Shown here one piece after another: positions 1 through 6,645 of a DNA stretch of 10,472 nucleotides. The notes under the pieces are model-generated. The model had not been told where the DNA came from. It ran no database searches and saw only the letters and a list, made by a program, of their open reading frames with translations. The number at the start of each line of letters is the position of its first letter. Position 1 is the first letter of the stretch. The position numbers and the translations under genes are program-made. This DNA is from Streptosporangiaceae bacterium (lineage in GTDB: Bacteria > Actinomycetota > Actinomycetes > Streptosporangiales > Streptosporangiaceae), in assembly GCA_025934635.1 (NCBI GenBank), contig JAICWX010000300.1:1-10472 (forward strand), given 5' to 3'.

Positions 1-657
1 ACCGGCCGGTCCAAGCCGACCAGCGAGATGATCCTGCACCTGGCCGAGCACCTGGACGTGCCGCTGCGCGACCGCAACGCGCTGCTGCTGGCCGGCGGCT
101 TCGCGCCCGCCTATCCCGAACGCGGCCTGGACGAGCCCGAGCTCAAGGCGGTCCAGCAGGCCCTCGGCCGCGTCCTGGTCAGCCACGAGCCCTACCCCGC
201 GGTGGTGGTGAACCGCTGGTGGGAACTGGTCGACGCGAACAGCGGCATCGCCCAGTTCACCCGGCACGCCCGCCCGGCGCTGCTCGAGCCGCCGGTCAAC
301 GTGCTCCGGCTGAGCCTGCACCCGGACGGCATGGCGCCGCGGATCGTGAACCTGCCCGAATGGCGCGCCCACCTGCTCACCCGGCTGCACCGTCAGGCCG
401 AGGCCGCCGGCGACGAGCGCCTCGCAGCCCTGCATGACGAGCTCAGCGGCTACCCCGGCGGCGAGACCGCGCGCCCGGACCGGACCGACGTCGTGGTCCC
501 GCTGCGCTACCGCGCCGACCACGCCGAGCTCAGCTTCCTCAGCATCACCGCCATGGTCGGCACTCCGATGGACATCACGGTCGAGGAACTGGCCATCGAG
601 TCGTTCTACCCCGCCGACGACCGGACCGCCGCCGCCCTCGCCGCCCACGCCCGCTGA
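1..657 (+). CDS. XRE-family regulator with MmyB-like ligand-binding domain (5' partial)
   Basis: This is the C-terminal 218 residues of a transcription regulator; the frame is open to the left edge, so the start and most of the N-terminal helix-turn-helix lie outside. The first ~25 visible residues (SEMILHLAEHLDVPLRDRNA) are the end of an XRE-type HTH domain. The rest follows the MmyB-like ligand-binding fold: a PYPAVVVNRWWELVDAN segment, then NVLRLSLHPDGMAPRIVN, WRAHLLTRLHRQ, and near the C-terminus LSFLSITAMVGTPMDIT and ELAIESFYPAD. These motifs are characteristic of this family, in which the domain is known to bind a small lipid-like ligand; the ligand here is unknown. It ends 27 nt before the AlkZ-like gene on the same strand, so the two may be co-transcribed. 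The family call is firm, the regulated target is not known. Confidence 0.9.
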   Translation, partial: TGRSKPTSEMILHLAEHLDVPLRDRNALLLAGGFAPAYPERGLDEPELKAVQQALGRVLVSHEPYPAVVVNRWWELVDANSGIAQFTRHARPALLEPPVNVLRLSLHPDGMAPRIVNLPEWRAHLLTRLHRQAEAAGDERLAALHDELSGYPGGETARPDRTDVVVPLRYRADHAELSFLSITAMVGTPMDITVEELAIESFYPADDRTAAALAAHAR

Positions 658-661
658 CCGG

Positions 662-699
662 CCCCGTGACTGCTAACCAGCCCCGTGACTGCTAACCAG
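662..699 (+). repeat. 19-bp perfect tandem duplication spanning a start codon
   Basis: The 19-mer CCCCGTGACTGCTAACCAG occurs twice head-to-tail (662-680 and 681-699). Each copy carries a GTG start followed by ACT GCT AAC CAG. The second copy's GTG at 685 opens the AlkZ-like gene. Because 19 is not a multiple of three, the first copy's GTG at 666 is out of frame and would encode only nine codons before a TAA created inside the second copy. No Shine-Dalgarno-like sequence is visible before either GTG. Confidence 0.95.
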
Positions 700-1806
700 C
701 TGAGCCTCCGGGCGCTGAACCGCGCCACCCTCGGCCGCCAGCTCCTGCTCCGCCCGTCCGCACTGACCGCCCGCCAGGCCATCACCCACCTGGCCGGCCT
801 GCAAGCCCAGGCCCCGCTGGCCCCGTACGTAGGCCTGTGGACCAGGCTCGCCGCTTTCCGTCCGGACCACCTCGAAAATCTTTTGACCGAACGGGATGTC
901 CTCCGCGCCCACCTCATGCGCAACACGGTTCATCTGGTGGACACCGCGGACTTCCTCCGGTTCCGGCCCCTGTTCCAGGCCGCGATGGACCGCGCCCTGG
1001 CCGGGCACTGGGGCCGCCGCCTGGCCGGCGTGGACCCGGCCGAGGTGGCGGCGGCCGCGGCCGCCCTGCTCGCCGAGACGCCACTGACCCGGGCCGAGCT
1101 CGGCCGGGCACTGGCCCCGCGCTGGCCGGACCACGATCCCGCCGCCCTCGCCCACGCCGCCAGCCACCTGCTCACGCTGGTCCAGGTCCCGCCCCGCGGC
1201 CTCTGGCGCCAGACCGGCCCAGCCGCGTTCATGCTCGTCAGCGCCTGGCTAGCCGGCCACGAGCAGGTCGGGCCGGATCCCCTCCATGACGTGGCGGAAA
1301 TGGTGCTGCGGTACCTGGCCGCCTACGGCCCGGCCAGCGTGGCCGACATCCAGGCCTGGTCCGGGCTGACCCGGCTGCGCGAGGTGACCGAGCGCCTGGG
1401 CAGTCGTCTGCGCCCGCTGACCGGACCGGACGGAGCCCCGCTGCTCGACCTGGCCGACCTGCCCGACGACGCCGACCCGGACACCCCGGCCCCGCCCCGC
1501 TTCCTGCCCGAGTACGACAACCTCCTGCTCTCCTACGCCGAACGTTCCCGGGTCATCCCGCACCGCCGTCCCGTCCCGCTGCCCCCCGGCAACGGGGCCG
1601 CCGGCGGCACGCTCCTGATCGACGGCTTCTGGCAGGCCGAGTGGAAGATCTCCACGGACGGAAGCGTCCTGGAGATCCGCCCGTTCGTCCCGCTGCGGGC
1701 CGCCGGCCGGGCGGCCGTGGCGGCCGAGGGGGAGCGGCTGCTGGCCTTCACCGGCCCCGCCGGTACCGCCCGGGATGTGCGCTTCATCCAGGATGGGAAT
1801 AGCTAA
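685..1806 (+). CDS. AlkZ-like winged-helix DNA-binding protein (HTH_42 family)
   Basis: This 373-residue protein belongs to the winged-helix family that includes the DNA glycosylases AlkZ (Streptomyces, unhooks azinomycin crosslinks) and E. coli YcaQ. Supporting landmarks are the N-terminal LSLRALNRATLGRQLLLR helix, LAGLQAQAPLAPYVGLW (36-52), the RAHLMRNTVHLV segment (74-85), PPRGLWRQTG (169-178), a winged-helix stretch at about 205-240, and FLPEYDNLLLSY (273-284). Q40-A-Q42 sits where AlkZ has its catalytic QxQ motif, so glycosylase activity is plausible, but many homologues remain uncharacterised. The start at 685 fits the family's usual N-terminus although no ribosome-binding site is seen; the start lies in a 19-bp tandem duplication. 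The upstream MmyB-type regulator ends 27 nt before. Family is confident; repair activity is inference. Confidence 0.85.
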   Translation: MTANQLSLRALNRATLGRQLLLRPSALTARQAITHLAGLQAQAPLAPYVGLWTRLAAFRPDHLENLLTERDVLRAHLMRNTVHLVDTADFLRFRPLFQAAMDRALAGHWGRRLAGVDPAEVAAAAAALLAETPLTRAELGRALAPRWPDHDPAALAHAASHLLTLVQVPPRGLWRQTGPAAFMLVSAWLAGHEQVGPDPLHDVAEMVLRYLAAYGPASVADIQAWSGLTRLREVTERLGSRLRPLTGPDGAPLLDLADLPDDADPDTPAPPRFLPEYDNLLLSYAERSRVIPHRRPVPLPPGNGAAGGTLLIDGFWQAEWKISTDGSVLEIRPFVPLRAAGRAAVAAEGERLLAFTGPAGTARDVRFIQDGNS

Positions 1807-1856
1807 TTAACCGCCCCATGGCCGCAGCAGGACGGTCAGGGATTTACGGTAGGGGC

Positions 1857-2102
1857 ATGGAGGACAAGGAGATCATGGCTCACATCAGCGAGCTGATCGC
1901 GACCGAGCACACGCTCCGCGAGCAGCACGCGGCCGGTGAGCTGACCGGTGCGCAGGAGCGGGAGCAACTGCGGTCGGCCGAAGAGGCACTGGATCAATGC
2001 TGGGACCTGCTGCGTCAGCGGCGTGCCCGCCGCGAGTTCGGGGAGAGCCCGGACGGGGCGGCGGCGCGGCCGGTCAGCGAGGTCGAGGGCTACCAGCAGT
2101 AG
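1857..2102 (+). CDS. DUF2630 family small protein
   Basis: This 81-residue, highly charged, probably all-helical cytosolic protein is recognised as DUF2630, a small actinobacterial family of unknown function. The signature is the C-terminal half: EEALDQCWDLLRQRRARREF (42-61), followed by a short acidic spacer and RPVSEVEGYQQ at the end. The N-terminus, MEDKEIMAHISELIATEH, also matches the usual family start, so I choose the ATG at 1857. The ATG at 1818 in the same frame would add 13 residues that do not resemble the family. A purine-rich GGTAGGGG (1849-1856) directly precedes the ATG and is a weak ribosome-binding site. No enzymatic motif or membrane segment is visible. It lies 50 nt after the AlkZ-like gene. 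Confidence 0.85.
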   Translation: MEDKEIMAHISELIATEHTLREQHAAGELTGAQEREQLRSAEEALDQCWDLLRQRRARREFGESPDGAAARPVSEVEGYQQ

Positions 2103-2150
2103 CGCTGCTGGCCCCGCTCAGCTAGCACAGCTCAATACACGAGGAGTGGC

Positions 2151-2972
2151 GTGCGTATCGCGAGATTCGCCAAGGGCGACGGGGTCGCGTACGGCGTAGT
2201 CGAGGGCGAGCCAGAAAGCGGCGGCCGGCCACCGCGGCCCGGGCTGACGATCGCGGAACTGCACGGGCACCCGTTCGGGGTAGACCCTGGCGGGGTCCGG
2301 CTGACCGGAAGCAGGTTCCCGCTGGCCGAGGTGCGGCTGCTGGCGCCGGTGCTGCCGAGCAAGGTGGTGGCCGCGGGCCGGAACTACGCGTCGCACGCGC
2401 GGGAGATGAACGGCGAGACGCCACCCAAAGGCTCCGACCCGGTCATCTTCCTCAAGCCGTCCACCTCGGTCACCGGCCCGGGGGACGCCATCAAGTACCC
2501 GGTCAAGATCACCGACCGGGTCGATTTCGAGGGTGAGCTCGCGGTCATCATCGGCCGGCTCTGCCGCCAGGTGCCGCGCGAGCGGGCCGAGGAAGTGGTG
2601 TTCGGCTACACCTGCGCCAACGACGTCACCGCGCGGGACCTGCAGGCCAGGGACGGGCAGTGGACCCGGGCCAAGGGCTTCGACACGTTCTGCCCGCTCG
2701 GGCCGTGGATCGAGACCGGGACCAACCCCACCGACCTCGAGCTCACTACCACGGTCAACGGCGCCGTCCGGCAGCAGGCTCGCACCTCTGAGCTGCTGTG
2801 CGACGTGCCCGGGCTGATCGCGCACGTCAGCCAGGTGATGACGCTGCTGCCGGGGGACGTCCTGCTGACCGGGACGCCGGCCGGGGTCGGGCCGCTGACC
2901 GACGGGGACGAGGTGTCGGTGACGATCGAGAGCATTGGCACCCTGACGAACCGCGTGGTAATCGGCGACTGA
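2151..2972 (+). CDS. Fumarylacetoacetate hydrolase (FAH) family protein
   Basis: This 273-residue cytosolic enzyme is of the FAH superfamily, whose members hydrolyse, decarboxylate or isomerise beta-diketo or hydroxy-dienoate acids using a divalent metal. The short N-terminal domain (1-65) is followed by the catalytic core: VVAAGRNYASHAREM (72-86), PVIFLKPSTSVTGPGD (97-112), VDFEGELAVIIG (124-135), YTCANDVTARDLQARDGQW (153-171), KGFDTFCPLGPWI (175-187) and LLPGDVLLTGTPAGVGPL (232-249). E127, E129 and D158 are in the positions of the metal ligands. The GTG start at 2151 is preceded by GAGGAG (2141-2146), a good ribosome-binding site. Length and motifs match the 2-hydroxyhepta-2,4-diene-1,7-dioate isomerase/acylpyruvase branch, but the substrate cannot be assigned from sequence, and no catabolic neighbours are present to help. 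All key residues are intact. Confidence 0.93.
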   Translation: MRIARFAKGDGVAYGVVEGEPESGGRPPRPGLTIAELHGHPFGVDPGGVRLTGSRFPLAEVRLLAPVLPSKVVAAGRNYASHAREMNGETPPKGSDPVIFLKPSTSVTGPGDAIKYPVKITDRVDFEGELAVIIGRLCRQVPRERAEEVVFGYTCANDVTARDLQARDGQWTRAKGFDTFCPLGPWIETGTNPTDLELTTTVNGAVRQQARTSELLCDVPGLIAHVSQVMTLLPGDVLLTGTPAGVGPLTDGDEVSVTIESIGTLTNRVVIGD

Positions 2973-2997
2973 CATTGCGGTCATCTCCCGCGATGTC
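2971..2997 (+). terminator. Stem-loop at the end of the FAH gene, probable terminator
   Basis: GACATTGCGG (2971-2980) pairs with CCGCGATGTC (2988-2997) to give a 10-bp stem with one U-G wobble and a 7-nt loop (TCATCTC). It begins inside the stop codon. No T-run follows, which is common for actinobacterial terminators; it could also only protect the 3' end of the mRNA. Confidence 0.5.
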
Positions 2998-3026
2998 CGG
3001 CAAAAGCGATCTCTATCGCAAGCCGG
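2997..3026 (+). terminator. Second stem-loop immediately downstream
   Basis: CCGGC (2997-3001) pairs with GCCGG (3022-3026), and inside it GCGAT (3006-3010) pairs with ATCGC (3015-3019) around a CTCT loop, with an AAAA/AA internal loop between the stems. It directly abuts the first hairpin and may act with it as a tandem terminator. Alternatively it could be a regulatory element just upstream of the next operon's promoter. Confidence 0.35.
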
Positions 3027-3037
3027 CGCGGCTAGTT

Positions 3038-3043
3038 TAGGAT
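3038..3043 (+). promoter_or_regulatory. Possible -10 box for the PrsW-to-kinase operon
   Basis: TAGGAT matches the -10 consensus of the main actinobacterial sigma factor (TAGRRT) and sits in the only sizeable gap (about 190 nt) before the six-gene operon, downstream of the tandem hairpins. No convincing -35 box is seen 16-19 nt upstream (the region reads TCTATCGCA), so the assignment is tentative. The remaining leader, about 3050-3164, is G-rich; an 8-bp inverted repeat (CGCGATCA 3068-3075, TGATCGCG 3142-3149) is the only other structure I see. Confidence 0.25.
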
Positions 3044-3164
3044 TGGCGTTCGGAGCAGGCGTACGCTCGCGATCAGCCGGGGAAACTCCGCGGACGGGGC
3101 AGCTAGGGGCGGCGGACCCTGGCCCGCGACCTATTCCGTCGTGATCGCGGAAAGGGTGGGCGTT

Positions 3165-4418
3165 ATGGGTGGGGGCTACATTCCTAATTCCGGTCGGCCG
3201 CCTGGCGGGAAATCCCCGGAGTATTCTTTCTCCTCGCTCGTGCCGGTGCGTCACTGGCTGCGAGATCCGGCGCTGCGCAGCTGGCCCGTGCTGCTGCTGG
3301 TCGCCCTGGTCAGCGTGCCGCCCCTGGGCCTGGTCCTGCTCAACAACGCGACCGAGGCCAGGATCCGCGACATCGCCTGGATCTTCGCCGCCTACTTCGC
3401 CGTGGCCTGGCTGCTGCTGCTCGGCGTCATCGTCCGCCCGCAGCACGTGAGCCGGACCATGCTGGCGGCGGTCGGGGTGGTGGGCATCGTCACCCAGGCG
3501 CCCATCGCGATCTGGCTCGAGACCGAGCTGCACGCCGGCACGAGCAGCCTGCTCGACATCTTCACCATCGGCGTCCCCGAGGAACTGGCCAAGGCCATCC
3601 CGATCGTGGTGGTGGCGTGGATCTGGCGGCGCTTCTGGCACACCCAGACGCCGCGGGACTACCTGTTCCTCGGCGCGGTGAGCGGCCTGGTGTTCGGCGC
3701 GGCCGAGGTCGTGCACTACTTCACCGACGTCCTCGGTCACCTGTCCGGCAACGCCACCGGCCCGGACCTGCAGGCTCTCACGCTCGAGTACGTCTGGCGC
3801 TTCCTCACCGACCCGATCGACCACGCCTGCTGGGCCGGCATCACCGGCTACTTCATCGGGCTGGCCATCACCGGTCAGAGCCGCAAGTACGTGGTCGCCC
3901 CGGTCGGGATCGGCATCGCGGCCATCCTGCATGGCCTCAACGACTGGAACCCGGTCAACGCCCACGCCGCCTGGGTCCTGGTCACGCTGATCAGCGTGCT
4001 GCTGTTCCTGGCCTACGCCCGGGCCGGCGCGTGGCTCCCGCAGCAGGCCACGGGCGTCCCGGAGCAGGCCTCGCCCTACGGCTACACCGCCCCCTGGCCG
4101 GTCGGCCACCCCGCACAGCAGCCGCCCGGGCACGCCGGTGTCCCGGCGGCGCCCGCCGCGACCGCCCCCGGCGGACCGCCAGGCGCGCCGGAGGTGTGGT
4201 GGCAGCCCGCGGCCGGCCGCCGTCCGGGCGAGTCCCGCACGCCCCAGCCGCCCCAGGCGTCACCACCCCAGGCTCCGCCGGGCCGGCGGGTGCCGGCCGG
4301 AGCCGGGGCCGGTCCGCAGGACCGGGTTGCGCCGCCCGCCGCCGCGCAGAACAGCGCTACGCTGCCCACCACGCGGGTTGAACCGAGGCCCCGCCCCAAA
4401 CCGTGGTGGGAGCAGTAG
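3165..4418 (+). CDS. PrsW-family intramembrane metalloprotease with proline-rich tail
   Basis: This is a polytopic membrane protein of 417 residues from the ATG at 3165. Several hydrophobic helices fill residues ~40-290, and the PrsW signatures are visible: PEELAK (E139, E140, K143), GLVFGAAEVVHYF with E181, DHACWAGITGYFIG with H220, and ILHGLNDW with H256. In PrsW these Glu and His residues are proposed to bind the catalytic metal; Bacillus PrsW cleaves the anti-sigma factor RsiW within the membrane. The last ~125 residues are a Pro/Ala/Gly-rich, presumably cytoplasmic tail unlike the family core. It contains a Trp-Trp motif at 345-346 and ends PWWEQ at the C-terminus, echoing motifs in two downstream proteins. 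A GTG at 3141 would add eight residues, but AAAGGGTGG (3151-3159) is a better ribosome-binding site for the ATG at 3165. This is the first gene of the likely operon; its substrate is unknown, with the neighbouring membrane proteins as candidates. Confidence 0.87.
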   Translation: MGGGYIPNSGRPPGGKSPEYSFSSLVPVRHWLRDPALRSWPVLLLVALVSVPPLGLVLLNNATEARIRDIAWIFAAYFAVAWLLLLGVIVRPQHVSRTMLAAVGVVGIVTQAPIAIWLETELHAGTSSLLDIFTIGVPEELAKAIPIVVVAWIWRRFWHTQTPRDYLFLGAVSGLVFGAAEVVHYFTDVLGHLSGNATGPDLQALTLEYVWRFLTDPIDHACWAGITGYFIGLAITGQSRKYVVAPVGIGIAAILHGLNDWNPVNAHAAWVLVTLISVLLFLAYARAGAWLPQQATGVPEQASPYGYTAPWPVGHPAQQPPGHAGVPAAPAATAPGGPPGAPEVWWQPAAGRRPGESRTPQPPQASPPQAPPGRRVPAGAGAGPQDRVAPPAAAQNSATLPTTRVEPRPRPKPWWEQ

Positions 4419-4453
4419 GACCGTGACAGGGTGGTAGCGCCCGAGCCGGGAGA

Positions 4454-4468
4454 GGAGGGGAATCCTCC
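4454..4468 (+). promoter_or_regulatory. Hairpin sequestering the ribosome-binding site of the 4469 gene
   Basis: The Shine-Dalgarno sequence GGAGG (4454-4458) is exactly complementary to CCTCC (4464-4468), which directly precedes the GTG start at 4469, with a 5-nt loop (GGAAT). The hairpin would hide the ribosome-binding site and could make translation conditional. Five base pairs, all but one G-C, are a modest but plausible stem. Confidence 0.45.
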
Positions 4469-4960
4469 GTGGTGATGTTCGACCGCAGGAAGCTCGCCGT
4501 GCCGTTGTTCGCGCAGGCCGGCGCGTTCGTCGTGGTTCTGGTCATTGGCGGGTTCACCGGCCACGCTCAATCGAAGACTCCGCCGCGACCCGCGGCGACC
4601 GCGAGTCCCAGCAGCACCGAGGGCCCGGGTACCGCCCGGGGTTCCGGGGTCAAGCTCAGCGTCAAGGTGACCGAACAGGGCCCCCTCGGGCCGGACGTCG
4701 CCGGCAGTGCGGTCCGGGTGCTGCGGAACGGGACGCTGGCCAGCGTCGCGTCGGGCACCCTGGACACGGCCCTGGGCTACGCCGCTAACGTGTCCGCCGG
4801 GCAGTACGAAGTGTGCGTCAAGCCGCCGCCCGGCTGGGGCAGCACCGCCCGCGGCACGGACGCGCTGGCCGGCTGGGTCTGCTCCGCGGCCGACCTCGGG
4901 AAGGGACCCCAGCTCGTGACGTTCCGCCTGTCGCTGCAGGCCCCCCAGGCGGGCCAGTGA
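4469..4960 (+). CDS. Small secreted or membrane-anchored protein of unknown function
   Basis: This 163-residue protein has a short basic N-terminus (FDRRKL), a hydrophobic helix at ~10-30 and then GHAQS, a possible signal-peptidase site after residue 33; otherwise the helix stays as an anchor. A Ser/Pro/Thr-rich linker (35-60) leads to a small, probably beta-rich domain (61-158) with phrasing such as AVRVLRNGTLASV and GQYEVCVKPPPGW. This recalls prealbumin/Cna-B-like folds, but I do not recognise a named family. C116 and C138 could form an extracytoplasmic disulfide. There is no lipobox cysteine. Starts GTG 4469, GTG 4472 and ATG 4475 are all in frame; 4469 has the best spacing to the GGAGG site, which itself lies in a hairpin. 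It follows the protease gene by 50 nt and overlaps the next gene by 4 nt, so coupled translation is likely. Confidence 0.75.
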   Translation: MVMFDRRKLAVPLFAQAGAFVVVLVIGGFTGHAQSKTPPRPAATASPSSTEGPGTARGSGVKLSVKVTEQGPLGPDVAGSAVRVLRNGTLASVASGTLDTALGYAANVSAGQYEVCVKPPPGWGSTARGTDALAGWVCSAADLGKGPQLVTFRLSLQAPQAGQ

Positions 4961-5727
4961 GCGCCCACAGCCGGCGCCGGCCGGAGTCCCGGCCCGGCCC
5001 GTCGCAGGCCGGCCCGGCCCCCATCGGCCCGGCCCAGTTCGGCTGGGTGCTGGCGGCCATCGTCGCGGCGCTGATCGGCGGACTGGCCGCGGACCGGCTG
5101 GTGCACGCCTCGCTCCTGATCACGGTGGTCGTCTCGCTGGTCGCGGGCGGTCTGGCCGCCGCGGTCCTGCTCCGGATTCCGGCCGGGTCACCCGAGCTGA
5201 CATCCGGCTTCCCGGACGACGAAACCCGCGGGTTCCCGACGCCGCAAGGCCGTCACGCCCCCACCCTTCCGCGGCCTCAGCCGGACACGCAGACGCAGGC
5301 CGCCCCGCGCGCCGCCCCGGCGGCCTCATTCGCACCCGCCGCGGGCGACCCGGTGGCGCCCGGCGCCGGTCCCGACGGGCAGGTCCGCGGCGGTCCGCCC
5401 GGCGGATCCGAGACCGTGGTCCAGCTGCTGCCGCTGCCCGGTCAGGCCGGCCAGGCCGACGCGCCCTGGTGGGACTCGGCCCAGGGAACCCCGGCGCCGA
5501 GCGCGGGCGCCAAACGGGTGCCCGCACCAGACCTGTCCACCTACCTCGCGTCTACTTTCATCGCGCAGTGCCCGCGCTGCGGCGCGTTCCGGTTCGATCA
5601 CCGGCGAGCCAGGAACGGCTGGGATTTCCGGTGCGAGTCCTGCGATCATGTCTGGACCTGGCAGCCCGGCACGCCGTGGCCGCCGGTCCGGGTCATGCCG
5701 GGGGGAGCCCGCCCGCCTGGTCCGTGA
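4957..5727 (+). CDS. Two-helix membrane protein with C-terminal zinc ribbon
   Basis: This is a 256-residue protein starting at the GTG that overlaps the previous stop codon (GTGA). After a short Pro-rich N-terminus come two transmembrane helices, ~28-45 and ~52-73, forming a hairpin. Then comes a ~120-residue disordered Pro/Ala/Gly linker containing PWWDS (W171-W172), and finally a zinc ribbon: C205-P-R-C208-G, then FDHRRARNGWDF, then C226-E-S-C229 followed by HVWTW. The ribbon probably faces the cytoplasm and may bind nucleic acid or protein. The reading frame extends upstream to an ATG at 4813, but that would overlap the preceding gene by ~150 nt and is not used. I know no name for this architecture; its place in a vWA/PP2C/kinase operon suggests an adaptor role. 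Confidence 0.8.
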   Translation: MSAHSRRRPESRPGPSQAGPAPIGPAQFGWVLAAIVAALIGGLAADRLVHASLLITVVVSLVAGGLAAAVLLRIPAGSPELTSGFPDDETRGFPTPQGRHAPTLPRPQPDTQTQAAPRAAPAASFAPAAGDPVAPGAGPDGQVRGGPPGGSETVVQLLPLPGQAGQADAPWWDSAQGTPAPSAGAKRVPAPDLSTYLASTFIAQCPRCGAFRFDHRRARNGWDFRCESCDHVWTWQPGTPWPPVRVMPGGARPPGP

Positions 5728-5784
5728 ACCGGCTACCGTCCAGGCTCGTTCCATGTAATCGCGGTACGCAACGGAGGTCATGTC

Positions 5785-6633
5785 ATGTACGAGAGGGATA
5801 TCAGCCGGAGGGATCCGGGTTGCGTGGTTTTCCTGCTCGACCGCTCCGATTCCATGAAGTCCAGCTGGGTGCACAGTCACGAGACCCTGGCCGAGGGCGC
5901 CGCCCGGGTGCTCAATGAGATCCTGCTCGAGTTGCTCTTCACGTCCCAGGGTGAGCCGGGGAAGGCGCGGCACTATTTCGACGTCGGCATCTTCGGCTAC
6001 GGCCTGCGCCCGGTGGCCGGCGGTGAGGGCGTGGAACCCGCCTTCGGCGGCAAGCTGGCCGGCCAGCCGCTGGTCGCGCTGCCCGACCTGCGGGACAACC
6101 CGATCGCGGTGCGCGAGACGCCGTCGGTGGACGTCGGCGCGCCGCCGAGCCGGGTGCCGGTCTGGGTCGAGCCGGTGCACGGCTACCGGACCCCGATGTG
6201 CCAGGCGGTCGCGGTGGCCGGGGCCCACGTGTACGAGTGGGCGAGCGCGCACCCGGACTCGTTCCCGCCGATCATCATCAACATCACCGACGGCATGGTG
6301 ACCGACAGCCCGTACGAGGGCGCCTCGCTCGACGAGTGGGCCCAGCGGCTGGTTAACATCCAGACCAGCGACGGGCCCGCGCTATTCTTCAACATCTTCG
6401 TGTCCCCGGCCGCGTCCAACGGCGTGCTGTTCCCCGCGACGGACTACGGACTGCCCGAGCCCGGCCCGCAGCTGTTCCGGATCAGCAGCCCGCTGCCGCC
6501 GCCGATGATCGCCAGCGCGCAGAGCACCGGCGCGATGATCGAACCGGGGGCGCGCGGGTTCGGCTTCAACGCCGACGCCACCATGCTGGTCAGGTTCCTC
6601 GAAGTCGGCACCAAAGTCGACGTGCGGGACTGA
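5785..6633 (+). CDS. vWA-domain protein, TerY-like
   Basis: This is a 282-residue soluble von Willebrand factor A protein. The metal-ion-dependent adhesion site is complete: FLLDRSDSM gives D19-x-S21-x-S23, T136 in GYRTPMCQA, and D169 in INITDGMVTD. Such domains bind Mg2+ and mediate protein-protein contacts. No signal peptide or membrane segment is visible, so it should act in the cytosol. The ATG at 5785 has a strong ribosome-binding site, GGAGG, about 8 nt upstream. The gene sits directly before a PP2C phosphatase and a divergent kinase, the combination known as the TerY-P triad of Ter-type stress systems, where the vWA protein is thought to scaffold or receive phosphorylation. Its stop codon lies in the same reading frame as the next gene, five codons from its start. 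The domain call is firm; the TerY equivalence is from context. Confidence 0.88.
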   Translation: MYERDISRRDPGCVVFLLDRSDSMKSSWVHSHETLAEGAARVLNEILLELLFTSQGEPGKARHYFDVGIFGYGLRPVAGGEGVEPAFGGKLAGQPLVALPDLRDNPIAVRETPSVDVGAPPSRVPVWVEPVHGYRTPMCQAVAVAGAHVYEWASAHPDSFPPIIINITDGMVTDSPYEGASLDEWAQRLVNIQTSDGPALFFNIFVSPAASNGVLFPATDYGLPEPGPQLFRISSPLPPPMIASAQSTGAMIEPGARGFGFNADATMLVRFLEVGTKVDVRD

Positions 6634-6645
6634 GCTGGTCCGCCC

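Noticed and set aside
3044..3120. Riboswitch-like words (GCCGGGGAAAC, CAGCTA) suggesting a ydaO/c-di-AMP motif
   Set aside because: The two words are only about 15 nt apart and the intervening conserved helices and GGGTGAA-type element of that riboswitch are missing. A covariance-model search would settle it.
2118..4133. 671-codon open frame on the minus strand
   Set aside because: It lies antisense to the FAH and PrsW genes, whose families are clear. The translation is low-complexity (Asp/Arg/Gly/Pro) with no recognisable domain, as expected for a shadow frame in high-GC DNA.
4813..4956. Upstream start for the zinc-ribbon protein at 4813
   Set aside because: It overlaps the preceding gene by about 150 nt and adds an Arg-rich stretch typical of the wrong frame; the GTG at 4957 is favoured.
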